Source of the DNA: Rhodospirillum sp047263945
Lineage (GTDB): Bacteria > Pseudomonadota > Alphaproteobacteria > Rhodospirillales > Rhodospirillaceae
DNA length: 64,000 nt
Assembly: GCF_047263945.1 (NCBI RefSeq)
Contig: NZ_JBLAVB010000017.1
Location: forward strand, 15,319-79,318
Reading direction: 5' to 3'
The notes under the pieces were generated by a model. That model saw nothing but the letters and a program-made list of their open reading frames with translations. It did no database searches and had not been told where the DNA came from. Positions 9,060 through 18,087 of the stretch are shown here, piece after piece. How positions within the stretch are numbered: the first letter of the stretch is position 1; each line of letters opens with the position of its first letter. The translations under genes and the position numbers were made by a program.

Positions 9060-10304
9060 ATGAAGAAGATAAAAGAAATTCTCAATGATGAAGCATCCAA
9101 AATTCCAAAAGTTCTCTTGCAGAAACTTCTTTCTCGGAAATTACATGATATCGGAATAAGCGACGAAGCCCTGCCTGCTGCTCTCGCGGAACATCTCACC
9201 ACAAAAGGAGATGAAAACTTTTTGTGGGATGACGGTAACGATGGACCAAGTCAGAACATCCGCCTTTCCTTCACCGAAGACGAAATCAGGTCTCTGAAGC
9301 AAGATACGGATTCATTTTTAAATAATAAGTTGCCGGAGATCATCGATACCTTCGTAAAAGAAAGCGCAACGCAAATCATAAAAGACACAGAACGCGAATG
9401 GCCTCAAGAAAAACTATATGAGAAATATCAGATGCGCCATTTTCAGGACCGTCTGGACCTACAATGGGCGGAAGGTCTCGATCCGCTGCGTATGATTCTC
9501 ATTTCATCACGGGAAGCCGGTCAGAACTTTGCGGAAAAACTCAGCAGTTCCAAGGCTAAAAAGGGAATCTTCCGGCGTCACGCCATCTTGATATTGCACA
9601 TGCGCGCCTGTCAGACCGCGCTGGAAATAGTGACTCTTCTTGAAAGTGGCCTCCCTGACGGCGCCTATGCGAGATGGCGTACACTCTATGAGATTTCCAT
9701 CGTTGCGTTCGTCATTGACCAATTCGGAGACGATATCGCGGAACGGTATTTGGCACATGATGTGGTCAGTGTACGGGAATCGATCATGAATGAGTTCAAA
9801 CACGATGGGGTCGCGTATGAACCAACTGCTCTTCGGGGAGAAGACAAGAGAACAGAAGATCTATTTCAAGAACTCCTTTCCCGATTTGGCAAGTCATATA
9901 AGGGACCATATGGATGGGCCGCGCATCACCTCGGAATCAAAAGCCCCCGCTTCCAGGATCTTGAAGCGGCCATTGATTGGAAGACATTACCTCCACACTA
10001 TAAGTGGTCAAGCTACAAAGTTCACGCTGGTGTATCTGGATCGGTTAGAAGTCTTGGATCCGCTGGTTTCCAATCACGCATTCACGCGGGAGCGATGAAT
10101 ATTGGATTGGATATACCAGCTATTAACACCGCCTATTCCCTAATGCATGTTACGTCATTGATCATCGGCAATTCGACCGACCTTGAGACGCAAATTTTCA
10201 TCCGCAGTCTGATTATTCTTCGTGACAAGGTAGTCGAGGAGTGCCGGAAAATCGCACGTAAAATAGAAAAAACGGGCATGGAAACCGAAAGCGATTTTTT
10301 CTAG
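9060..10304 (+). CDS. DUF5677-like protein
   Basis: 414 residues, clearly poorer in G+C than the neighbours, which marks recent transfer. The middle block RACQTALEIVTLLESGLPDGAYARWRTLYE resembles DUF5677 proteins (helical, function unknown, frequent in accessory and defence-rich islands). The N-terminal 150 residues are charged and helical; no transmembrane segment or catalytic motif is obvious. It is preceded by 187 bases without a gene and followed by an antirestriction gene on the other strand. Assignment is by remembered pattern only. Confidence 0.65.
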   Translation: MKKIKEILNDEASKIPKVLLQKLLSRKLHDIGISDEALPAALAEHLTTKGDENFLWDDGNDGPSQNIRLSFTEDEIRSLKQDTDSFLNNKLPEIIDTFVKESATQIIKDTEREWPQEKLYEKYQMRHFQDRLDLQWAEGLDPLRMILISSREAGQNFAEKLSSSKAKKGIFRRHAILILHMRACQTALEIVTLLESGLPDGAYARWRTLYEISIVAFVIDQFGDDIAERYLAHDVVSVRESIMNEFKHDGVAYEPTALRGEDKRTEDLFQELLSRFGKSYKGPYGWAAHHLGIKSPRFQDLEAAIDWKTLPPHYKWSSYKVHAGVSGSVRSLGSAGFQSRIHAGAMNIGLDIPAINTAYSLMHVTSLIIGNSTDLETQIFIRSLIILRDKVVEECRKIARKIEKTGMETESDFF

Positions 10305-10430
10305 GCTTCGCCTCATTGCGTCCACAGACATAATCACCCGCCTTCGGCGCGTCGCGCCGAAGGCGCCGCGCGAAAAGGAAAAGCGGACTGACTGAACAGA
10401 CAGCCCGCTTCTGATCTCGTGCCCTCACGT

Positions 10431-10940
10431 TCAGGCGCACCGATAAATGATGGTTTCTCCGGCGATTTCGGTTTCGCTGTAGTCCATGGACAGGTCGCGG
10501 GCGATGGCATCGTAATCGATATAGAAGCGCAGCGGTTCGGGGATGTCTCCGAACAGGCCCTCTTCGACGAATTGCCCGGCCAGTTCACATAGGGTGATGC
10601 CTTGGTAGAGGTCGATTTCCACGGCATCGGGATCCTGAGCACATTGGTCCCGGTCATAACCACATTCGCCCACGGCGATGATGAAACGGCGCTTTTGATC
10701 GTCGTCCCATGTTTCGGCGGCCTCCAGAAACGCCGGGAAACTGCCTTGGTGCAGGTCCCATGCCAAGGCTAGCGCGGCATCAAGCCGCTCTCCATCGATG
10801 AACTGGATTTCAAACTCTTCCGCGGGCTGGCCGAAGCCGTCGCGGCAAAGGCTCGCGCGCTGCTGATAGTGGTCGATACTGTCGAAATAGAAGCCGGTGG
10901 CGTCGATGTTGTACGGTTGAGCGTAAAGTGTGATGGTCAT
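10431..10940 (-). CDS. ardA: Antirestriction protein ArdA
   Basis: 169 residues, the standard ArdA length, strongly acidic. The start MTITLYAQPYNIDATGFYFDS and the block IEIDLYQG...LAGQFVEEGLFGDIPE are ArdA-like. ArdA mimics B-form DNA and blocks type I restriction enzymes while a conjugative element enters a new host. The only gene here that is specific for an incoming plasmid or ICE besides the coupling ATPase. Start at 10940 follows AGGGAAA. Confidence 0.88.
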   Translation of the reverse strand: MTITLYAQPYNIDATGFYFDSIDHYQQRASLCRDGFGQPAEEFEIQFIDGERLDAALALAWDLHQGSFPAFLEAAETWDDDQKRRFIIAVGECGYDRDQCAQDPDAVEIDLYQGITLCELAGQFVEEGLFGDIPEPLRFYIDYDAIARDLSMDYSETEIAGETIIYRCA

Positions 10941-11267
10941 TTTCCCTGTCTCCCCGGTGGTTTAGTCGGTTGCGCATGCAACCGAACTAGGCCCGCGCCA
11001 ATGAGCGGGGGGAGGCCGTCAGGACCGCGTCGGGCGGAGGGGGATCGCCCGATCTGCACAAGCGCAGCGCGGAAGAACGGGGAGACCGCCCGAGGCGTCC
11101 CAGCGCGCTACGCGATGGGGCCTGGTCTTGACGGTTGATGGGGCTGCAAGCCCCTGACTGAAGAAAAAGCACTGCCATGCAGACAACTTCTTTTCCCTTT
11201 CATCCATTGAGTTAATCAATTATATTAGAAACATATGGCTGAATAATTTAATATCGTTCTCGAATAT
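10941..11267. other. Gene-free stretch inside the island
   Basis: 327 bases between ardA and a small coiled-coil gene, on divergent strands. The part 10980-11150 is GC-rich, with purine-rich runs and no credible ORF; 11165-11265 is AT-rich and must contain the promoter of the small gene. I see no clear transfer origin, tRNA or terminator, though the position beside ardA would suit an oriT or leading-region sequence. Confidence 0.4.
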
Positions 11268-11492
11268 ATGCGAAAGTTCGATCAGAAGCTGGATCGAATG
11301 GACCAGCGTATTGACGATGTCATTTCCCGACTGGGTGCTCTTGAGACGAATGTCGCGCAGCTTCAGGGGGCAATCGTCCATCTCACCCATCGCGTTGACC
11401 AGATGGATGCCCGGCAGCGTCGGATCGAGGATCATTTTGAGCTGGCGAACCTACCGCCGATCCATGGCCCTGGGGATCATCCCCAGCCATAA
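11268..11492 (+). CDS. Small coiled-coil protein
   Basis: 74 residues, MRKFDQKLDRMDQRIDDV..., with a regular heptad pattern of Leu/Ile/Val over residues 5-62 (KLDRMDQRIDDVISRLGALE, NVAQLQGAIVHLTHRVDQMD). Looks like a short single coiled coil, the type seen in accessory regions as oligomerisation or antitoxin-like factors. No ribosome site stands out and the start ATG lies in AT-rich DNA. No function is claimed. Confidence 0.5.
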   Translation: MRKFDQKLDRMDQRIDDVISRLGALETNVAQLQGAIVHLTHRVDQMDARQRRIEDHFELANLPPIHGPGDHPQP

Positions 11493-11655
11493 CAGCCATG
11501 GGAACCGCAATCCCCTGCTCGTGTCTGCATGAGGGATCGACGCCGAAGGCCGAAACCCGATCTCTCCGGGGTTCGGTTCACGAGAGCCCGACCGGCTTGC
11601 CGGACGCGCCAACACATGGATAAGTCTATATAATTCCGCTAACCATCAATAAGAT

Positions 11656-12234
11656 TCACGACACTCTATCCAAACCCTCTAGTCGAGCCATCATTTTATT
11701 TGAAAGAGAAATCAATTGAGCATTTCTTTCACTGGCATCAACCAGCATGGATGTCACTAATACAGCGGAATACGCGGACTGACTTCCCAAGAGACGATCA
11801 TGAAGGCGATTCACTTGTCGTGTTGTCTTTGAATATAATGAGAAAAATATTGCTGATATAGCTTCCGTTATTAACCCGACAACGGCCCCGAGATAAGCAG
11901 ATGACAACCCTTCAATTCCCGCTAACTGAAAGTAAATGGCGAATCCCACAGACACACAAATTATCAGAAATCCTGAAATCGCAGAGAACATACAAATTCT
12001 AAAGCTTTGCTGCGCATGCAAGCGAGCCTCAGCCGTAAATTCATCCATATTGGAAAATGAAATAAGGTTCATTATTTTAAAAACCTCTTCTCCAGAAGCG
12101 GTTTCTAATTTTTCTCGAAGCGTTTTCTTTTCCTCGGCCGCCTTATTCTTTTCCTCAAGACTCTTAGAGACAATTGCCGCCGTAAGATCAAAAACATCAT
12201 GCATCGGTACTATCGCAGACAATATATTCAACAA
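11656..12234 (-). CDS. Two-TM protein resembling TRADD-N-associated membrane domain
   Basis: 192 residues, AT-rich gene. Residues 1-70 are charged and helical (KSLEEKNKAAEEKKTLREKL); then ARLHAQQSFRICMFSAISGF starts the first membrane helix, followed by a short loop and a second helix GAVVGLITEAISAIFFSLYS, then a cytosolic helix KTTRQVNRLHDRL. This layout, with a Gly-rich second helix containing an acidic residue and SAIFF, recalls the TRADD-N-associated membrane module of bacterial conflict systems. The start is TTG, with AGGAGG 5 bases before it; a second TTG follows directly. Identification by pattern, not by search. Confidence 0.6.
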   Translation of the reverse strand: MLNILSAIVPMHDVFDLTAAIVSKSLEEKNKAAEEKKTLREKLETASGEEVFKIMNLISFSNMDEFTAEARLHAQQSFRICMFSAISGFLIICVSVGFAIYFQLAGIEGLSSAYLGAVVGLITEAISAIFFSLYSKTTRQVNRLHDRLLGSQSAYSAVLVTSMLVDASERNAQLISLSNKMMARLEGLDRVS

Positions 12235-12394
12235 ATTACCCTCCTATTTCATATCAATGGACGCAAAATATTTATGAAATTCAACGCCGTGATATGACGA
12301 TTTAAATTTCTTTCTCAGAGTAAGTCGTCAGCTTACCAAAGCGCTCAGTTCTCTGAAAGAGTATTCATTGAGAAATGATAGGCAAGAGTTGCAT

Positions 12395-13016
12395 TCATTG
12401 TTCCGCGCCTCCCGGCATCCCGGACCGTTCCGCTTCAAAGCGCCACAGATTAGTGAGAAGCGTGGCGGCTTCCTGTCCGATGATCTGCTGATAGATGGCG
12501 GGGTTTCGGCTTTGCTGTGCCCCATTGCCTTCTGGGTCACGGGTGGCGGCACGTAGGCCAGTGCACAGGTGACGCCGAAGGTGTGCCGCAACCCCCGGGG
12601 GGTTGCGCAGGCTCCGTCTATTCCGGAATCACGCATGATGGTTTTGATCCAACGCCAGCCGGTGCTGCGTGAGATTGGCCACAATGGCCCTTCGCCCCCA
12701 CGCAGGGTCGCAAGCTCCTGAAGCAGGTCAATCAGAATGGACTGGACTGGACGGGAACGGGCCGGAAATGGGTCTGGCGACGTTTAAGGGTCCGAAATAC
12801 CACGACCCGATCCTCGGCGTCGATCTGGAAGGGGGTGAGCGCGGTGCCCTCGGAAATCCGGCAGCCGGTGCTGATCATCAGCCAGGCGAAGACGCAGCGG
12901 TCAAAGGGCTGCTGGCCCGCGACCTCGATGAAGCGGAGGCTTTGGCTGCGCGTGAGGTATTTGCGCTGACCGCGCCAATCATAGAGGCTTGGCGTGAACG
13001 TCTTCGGACCGGGCAT
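12395..13016 (-). pseudogene. Tyrosine recombinase, broken by two frameshifts
   Basis: Reading 13016 downward: KTFTPSLYDWRGQRKYLTR... with the first catalytic Arg in ISTGCRISEGTAL, then a frameshift at 12738-12752, where a TGGAC unit occurs three times; removing one copy restores VQSILIDLLQELATLRGGEG. The next frame carries RGLRHTFGV (Arg-His box) and MGHSKAET, then a second shift near the C run at about 12500. The frame beyond reads TAIYQQIIGQEAATLL with the nucleophile Tyr and ends at 12395. All catalytic residues remain, so the damage may be recent. Confidence 0.8.
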
Positions 13017-13089
13017 GGCTGCAACCTTGTGGCCTATAATGTTTCAGAGGGGAGCAAGATGTTCATATCATTGCATTATTCATCAAGGG

Positions 13090-13491
13090 TCAACTGGTGC
13101 CGCAAGACGAAAGCGGGGCTGAAACCCGCAGGAATTCAGGGCTTGCAACCAAATAGGCCATTCGGTAGCATTCCCTAGCGTTCCCAATGACGGCCTGACA
13201 GGTCATCGCCACCGATGGCAAAGACGCGGCGACCCGTGAAACTTCAGGGCCCGATGCGAGGCGGACCGTTTCCATCTGGGCGTCCAACGCGCTGATCCGC
13301 GCCCGAAGGGTGGCGGCGATATCGGCCAGTCCCACTCCGTCCTGCTGCTGCCATTCGAGCATCGCGAGGGCGGCCTCCAGTTCGGCCCTCTGCGCCGTCA
13401 GGGTCGCGATCGCGACGACTTCATCACGGAGTGCTTCCGTGTCTTCCTGCGGCTCCCTGTCGGGAGATTGCTGTTCATCTGACAATGCCAT
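13090..13491 (-). CDS. Hypothetical protein with coiled coil
   Basis: 133 residues. An acidic start (DEEQQ/EDTE-type), then a helical segment ATLTAQRAELEAALAMLEWQQ and a second, LADIAATLRARISALDAQME, typical of a short coiled coil. Lies between the two broken recombinases on the same strand. Not recognised; composition is compatible with a real gene. Could be a truncated regulator of the element. Confidence 0.4.
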   Translation of the reverse strand: MALSDEQQSPDREPQEDTEALRDEVVAIATLTAQRAELEAALAMLEWQQQDGVGLADIAATLRARISALDAQMETVRLASGPEVSRVAASLPSVAMTCQAVIGNARECYRMAYLVASPEFLRVSAPLSSCGTS

Positions 13492-13782
13492 AAAATACTA
13501 CTTTCGGTTTATTTTACCATAATAAATTGTTTATTTGCAGCGTTTTCTCGCAAATACCCAAGCCCATGTCCCGGTTTCCTCCCATGCGGCGTGTCCGGGG
13601 CTCTCCTGTCCTGTTTTTAAGGCGCGTGTGAGGCCCTTTTGCTTTCTGGGCAAGCCGGAGGCTCCTTCTCTGCGTTTCGGCCCCCAAAAAAAGGGAGAGG
13701 GGTGCAAGGAAGGCAAAACGCCCTCTCGATGTCCGCCACAACAGGCCCCGATGGCCGGAGCCCGCAACCCATGGAGGACACC

Positions 13783-13899
13783 ATGCCATACAAGATTCTT
13801 CAGCTTGAATTCACCGCAACTAGCCGCATGACCCTGCGCATCAGGATCGGTTCGGTCCGCATCGTCGTCACGATCAACGAACCCGGCGAGGATGGATGA
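13783..13899 (+). CDS. Possible 38-residue small protein
   Basis: ATG 13783 is preceded by GGAGG with 5-base spacing, and the product MPYKILQLEFTATSRM...NEPGEDG is short and beta-strand-like. It lies 96 bases ahead of the PIN-like gene on the same strand. The ribosome site is the main support; the sequence does not resemble a known antitoxin. Confidence 0.3.
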   Translation: MPYKILQLEFTATSRMTLRIRIGSVRIVVTINEPGEDG

Positions 13900-13995
13900 A
13901 GGGGAAAGCGAGATTTTCGGCACAGAAATCAGTACGGTAGACGCAAGCACCAGGATTACTCTTTTCATGTCGTTGCATGGCCAGAGATTCGGCGA

Positions 13996-14574
13996 ATGAT
14001 ATTCTCAGTGTCGGACATCACTCCGCGTCGGATATACCTCGATACCGGCGCTTTTCAGGCTATTCAGGAATGTGGCGGGTTCGTCTTCGGCGAAGACGAC
14101 ATGCCGGAAGCCGAGGATTTCAATTCTCGTTCTTGCCCGCAAATTTTGCGACGGCCGGACGGTCAGGAAATCCTCGAATACCTGCGTTACATTTTTATGT
14201 TTGACCAGCGCGCTATGTTCGACTGGATCGTCTCTCCCGCTTCGCTGGCCGAAATCGACGCGGCGCGGTGCGAGGCGAGAAGCCGGTATGCGCGGGACGT
14301 CATGGACCATTCCTCCATCTGCGTGGCCGACAATCCCCCCTCACTCACCGCAGCCGAAATGGCGAAGCTCATGGCGGATCCACGTTTTGCGGGCATCAGC
14401 ACTGCTGACCGCAAGCTGCTCGTTGAAGCCGTGGCATTGGAATGCGATGTCTTTTTGACCATTGAAAAGAAACTGCCCAAAAGCGCGGGTGCCGTATTGA
14501 AACGGATCCCGTTACTGATCCTCACACCCTCGGAATTATGGGCCATGCTTGAACCCCACCTGAAGGGGTTGTGA
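13996..14574 (+). CDS. PIN-like domain protein
   Basis: 192 residues. The N-terminal YLDTGAFQAI has the first acidic residue of PIN nucleases on the expected strand; a middle Glu is in SPASLAEIDAA; the C-terminal block ISTADRKLLVEAVALECDVFLTIEKKL carries the third acidic residue in the STADRKL helix and an E in place of the usual last Asp. PIN domains are metal-dependent RNases, often VapC-type toxins. No clear antitoxin gene precedes it, and it is longer than typical VapC (about 130). Confidence 0.65.
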   Translation: MIFSVSDITPRRIYLDTGAFQAIQECGGFVFGEDDMPEAEDFNSRSCPQILRRPDGQEILEYLRYIFMFDQRAMFDWIVSPASLAEIDAARCEARSRYARDVMDHSSICVADNPPSLTAAEMAKLMADPRFAGISTADRKLLVEAVALECDVFLTIEKKLPKSAGAVLKRIPLLILTPSELWAMLEPHLKGL

Positions 14575-14689
14575 GCCCGTCTGTGACGGTCTTGAACATT
14601 AGGCTGAGTACAGCTAATCCGTGAACCCGGCGGCGGATTAGCAAGGCGCGATCCCGCAAGAATGTCCGGGCCGGACGCGGGATCGGAGC

Positions 14690-15787
14690 TCAGCGCGGCT
14701 TGATGCGCCGAGCTTTTGTTTGTTTGGCGGATGCGGGCAGCGCCGCCTGATCGCGCAACTGTGCTGCCTTGGAAGACGTGCTGCCGGATTTCTCCGCATC
14801 GGCGGGAAGCGGGTCCCAGCCGCCCATGCCTTGTAGCACGCGGTCCGCATGCCGGATGGTATTTACATGGCCGTCGTGATCCTCGATCATTTTGACCGAA
14901 GTGCCCATTTGTTCGGCGAGGAAATACACATCAACGCCTTCCTGCAACCTAAAGGTTGCATAGTGTGGCGAAACGAATAGGTGGAGCGCGCCACGCCTTG
15001 CGCCCCCTCGCGCAGCCCGGCTTCTTCAAGCAGGTCCGCGATCAAATGTTTGCAGAGCGATTTGGCGGGCGTGCCGTCGATGGTCGTAAACACCCGGTCA
15101 TTCGGCTCTGTTGCCTGTGAAATGGCGCGAATGCGCATCAGACCCGAAAATCGACATCTCAAAGCGAATGGTTGAGTCGCTGATGAAAGCAACCGTCGCG
15201 CCTTCCTGCGACGCGGCGAGTTGGGCGGTTAGCGACTTGCCGCGCCGAATGCCCCGGCTCTGGAGCGCCTTGACGCGGGCGGTGCTTTCCTGTGTCGCCA
15301 ACTGCTGCTCCAGTTCGGCGGACACTTCGCGCACGCCGTTGCGCTTGTTGCGACCCGCACCGTTTTCACGCCGCCATGCCGGATAGCCGTCCCAGAGTTC
15401 GTTGCCGATCAGATGCACCTGCCGCGAACCGGTATAGCGCTCCAGCGCGCCTTCGATCACCGCCCGGAGCTTTTTCACGCGGGACGCGCTGATTTCGCCT
15501 CGGTTCGCGCGCTCCTCCTGCAAGGCGAGATACTCCTTGCCGACCTCCCGGAAGGGACGGTTGAACACCGGCACGTCGTGTTTGATGCGAAAGCGCAAAT
15601 CGGCATCGTAATCAAAGGCGTGCTCGCGGGCTGCGTGAGTATCCGAGGTTTTTAGCGAATAGGTCTTGTAGCGGTCGGCCTGCGGAAGTTTGATCCGACA
15701 ATACCAGTTGCGATGATGCACAACATCGCCACGGCGGAAGATGATCAGTCCCGGTTTCAGTTCCTCCTTGTCGGTGATAAAGGTCAT
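14690..15787 (-). pseudogene. Phage-type integrase, decayed
   Basis: N-terminal part from ATG 15787 reads MTFITDKEELKPGLIIFRRG... with a SAM-like core-binding region (DVPVFNRPFREVGKEYLALQ) to about 15180. The frame then changes and apparently skips the segment with the first catalytic Arg; it continues TEPNDRVFTTIDGTPAKSLC...STYSFRHT. A one-base loss near 14961 shifts into GVDVYFLAEQMGTSVKMIEDHDGHV, where the usual HYGH nucleophile Tyr is Asp. So the enzyme is dead by at least three lesions. Its position at the right end suits the integrase of the island. Confidence 0.82.
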
Positions 15788-15920
15788 AACATCATCAAAT
15801 CTGTGCAGTTTCCGTGCAGACCGGCGGCGTAAGCTCTTGATTTTCCGTATCTGTGCAAGGCTTGTATATTAAATTATATCAAAAAATATCGTGTATTGCC
15901 AATTGTTTATGATATATGTA

Positions 15921-16163
15921 TCATTTCTGCGAAAACGGGCATCCATGGTTGATTTCTCTGGTATTGGCGCTTAGAGCATCGAATGGAAAAGTGGGAACCG
16001 GTTTTCCGGTCCACTCGATGCTCAACCTGTTGAATCTAGATCAAATTACCCGCCTTAAATCGGAATCGATTTAAGGCGGGTAATTTGATCTAGCGCGTCA
16101 GGATGCGTCAATCGCCGCCGCTGGTTCTTCCCACCCTGGATTCCCGCGTACGCGGGAATGACG
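15921..16163. repeat. Inverted-repeat element, right flank, with nested insertion
   Basis: Same family as 6299-6422: left part TCATTTCTGCGAAAACGGGC-ATCCATGGTTGATTTC, right part CCACCCTGGATTCCCGCG-TACGCGGGAATGACG. The two halves are separated by a second repeat at 15972-16093, so the older element was itself a target. No gene lies between 15788 and 16282; the AT-rich segment before 15921 probably held the integrase promoter. Confidence 0.7.
15972..16093. repeat. 122-base palindromic repeat, copy 1
   Basis: Runs from TAGAGCATCGAATGG to TTTGATCTAG and contains two hairpins: GAGCATCGA...TCGATGCTC with GGAACCGGTTTTCCGG between, and CCTTAAATCG-GAAT-CGATTTAAGG. A second, inverted copy is at 32877-32994. 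Elements beginning AGAGCATCGA(G/A)..GGAAAA are frequent in alphaproteobacterial intergenic DNA. Confidence 0.8.
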
Positions 16164-16282
16164 ATTTTGGACAGTACACGGCGGACTTTTTCAGCTGCCT
16201 GGAAATCGCGGTGGATTCCCCCCTGAATTAGGCAAAAGGGGGCGAGGTCGTTCTGCGGAGAGTAGCGGAAATGGCCGAAGGG

Positions 16283-17983
16283 TCAGGCCGAACGGACCGC
16301 CGTGAGGAAGCTGGCGACTTCCATATGCAGGGACTTGAATTCTCCGGTGAGCTTTTCTGCGGCCTCTACCATATCCCGTGATGCTGATCCTGTGTGCTCG
16401 GCAGCATTTTGCAGACCTTCGATATGGGTGGTCACCTGGCGGCTGCCCTGCGCGATTTCTTGGGCATTCTGATTGATGGAGGCGGTTGTCTCCCTTTGCT
16501 CCTCAACGGAGGAGGCGATCATTCCGGTGGCTTCGTTTATTTCGGCGATCACCCGGCCAATTGCCTCGATGGCCTCCACCGCTTGCAGGGTGGCGGTTTG
16601 AATATTCGTTGTCTGTTCGGCAATTTCCCCCGTGGCCCGTCCCGTTTGGGTGGCGAGGTTCTTGACTTCCTGGGCAACCACGGCGAAGCCCTTGCCCGCA
16701 TCCCCGGCCCGAGCGGCCTCGATGGTGGCGTTCAGGGCCAGGAGATTTGTTTGACTGGCGATGTCGGTGATCAAGTTGACCACATCACTGATCCTATGGG
16801 AATTGTCTCTCAAACCGGAAATCAATCCGCTGGCCCGACCCGCCATTTCAACCGCGCGGCCAGAAATGACCGTGGATTGGGAGACGCGGTCCCGGATGGC
16901 TTCAATGGAGTGGTGGATCTGCTCTGAACCGGCTGCCATGGCTGCCACGTTGGCCGATGCCTGTTTCGAGGCCGAGGCAACCGCGCTGGATCGGAGGGAG
17001 GTGTCATCGGCTCCCGTGGCCAGACCCCGGGCTGTTCCATGCAGGCCCTCGGCGGCACTTCGAACCGTCGTCAAGACCCGTCCCACCGTGGCCTCGAAAT
17101 CGCTCGCGAGTTGGTGGCGGGCCTCGCGGTCCTTTTGCTCCATTTCGACCTTGCGGGTTTCCTGCTCGTTCCGCATTTGCGCGATGCGCAGGGCGTTTTC
17201 CTTGAAAACCAACACGGCCCGGGCCATGTGGCCAATTTCATCGCGGTTGTCCCGGGCCGGGATATCGACGGCCATATCCCCATCGGCGAGGCGGGTCATC
17301 GCGTCGGTCAGGGCGCGGACCGGTCGCGTGATCAGGCGGGATGTCAGAGCTGTCAGGCCTAACGACAGGAGAATGGCCAAGCCAGTCAAAAGCAGGAACA
17401 GGGAGCGCGCGGAGTCCGATTCTTTGTTCGCATGGCTGTTCAGGGCTTCCGCCTTCTCGCGCTCTCTGGCGATCAGGGCTGTGGTGGCGTCAGTCAGGGC
17501 GAGGAACTTGGCTTCCGTGTCGGGCATCTGGGGGATGGCAATGGTGCGCTCCAGGTCCGCGAGCTGCATCAGGAGTTCGCCTGAGTCCACGTAAGCGGAA
17601 AGGGCCGCAGAGACCTTCTTGACGGCAGTTTGTTCATCGGCATCCAGGGAAAAGCGGGTTTCCAAGGTCTCCAAAAGGTCTTGGGCCTTCTTTTCATGGG
17701 TGCGAGCGGTGGTCCGATAGCTTTCGATCTTGGTGTCTTCCAAGCCCGAATCACTGAGGGCGAGGATCTGCGAGAGGTTGGCCTGGGTCGCTGTAATCTC
17801 GGTCATCAGTTCCCCGACCAGATCGCTTTTGGCCTGGGCCACATGGACGATTTGGTACAGCGCTTTGCGTTGGATGGAAAAGCCCTGCAAAGAGGTGAGG
17901 GAAATACCAATCAGGACCAAAACAATGGTGAGGGGCGCGATGAACACCTTCACCATGATTGGGAGGTTCTTCAGGAATATCAT
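16283..17983 (-). CDS. Methyl-accepting chemotaxis protein
   Basis: 566 residues. N-terminal membrane helix at about 10-30, a helical periplasmic domain (4-helix-bundle type, about 33-190), second membrane helix LFLLLTGLAILLSLGLTAL near 195-213, HAMP domain (ITRPVRALTDAMTRLADGD) and a C-terminal signalling domain with the conserved hairpin tip ITDIASQTNLLALNATIEAA. Binds CheW/CheA and controls flagellar motors. No ligand motif is visible. The gene for a secreted Cache protein lies 104 bases upstream on the same strand. Confidence 0.92.
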   Translation of the reverse strand: MIFLKNLPIMVKVFIAPLTIVLVLIGISLTSLQGFSIQRKALYQIVHVAQAKSDLVGELMTEITATQANLSQILALSDSGLEDTKIESYRTTARTHEKKAQDLLETLETRFSLDADEQTAVKKVSAALSAYVDSGELLMQLADLERTIAIPQMPDTEAKFLALTDATTALIAREREKAEALNSHANKESDSARSLFLLLTGLAILLSLGLTALTSRLITRPVRALTDAMTRLADGDMAVDIPARDNRDEIGHMARAVLVFKENALRIAQMRNEQETRKVEMEQKDREARHQLASDFEATVGRVLTTVRSAAEGLHGTARGLATGADDTSLRSSAVASASKQASANVAAMAAGSEQIHHSIEAIRDRVSQSTVISGRAVEMAGRASGLISGLRDNSHRISDVVNLITDIASQTNLLALNATIEAARAGDAGKGFAVVAQEVKNLATQTGRATGEIAEQTTNIQTATLQAVEAIEAIGRVIAEINEATGMIASSVEEQRETTASINQNAQEIAQGSRQVTTHIEGLQNAAEHTGSASRDMVEAAEKLTGEFKSLHMEVASFLTAVRSA

Positions 17984-18087
17984 GGTGCTTTCTTCATCGA
18001 GCTGGAAGTCAGGGGTTCGAAGTCCGTCCCGCAGACCGACGAAGGCTATGACGCGGGACGGAGGACGTCTGCGCTCTACCCAAGGAA

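Noticed and set aside
13531..13968. 145-codon minus-strand ORF starting with a signal-like segment
   Set aside because: After the first 25 residues it has no protein-like pattern and it opposes the small frame with a good ribosome site.
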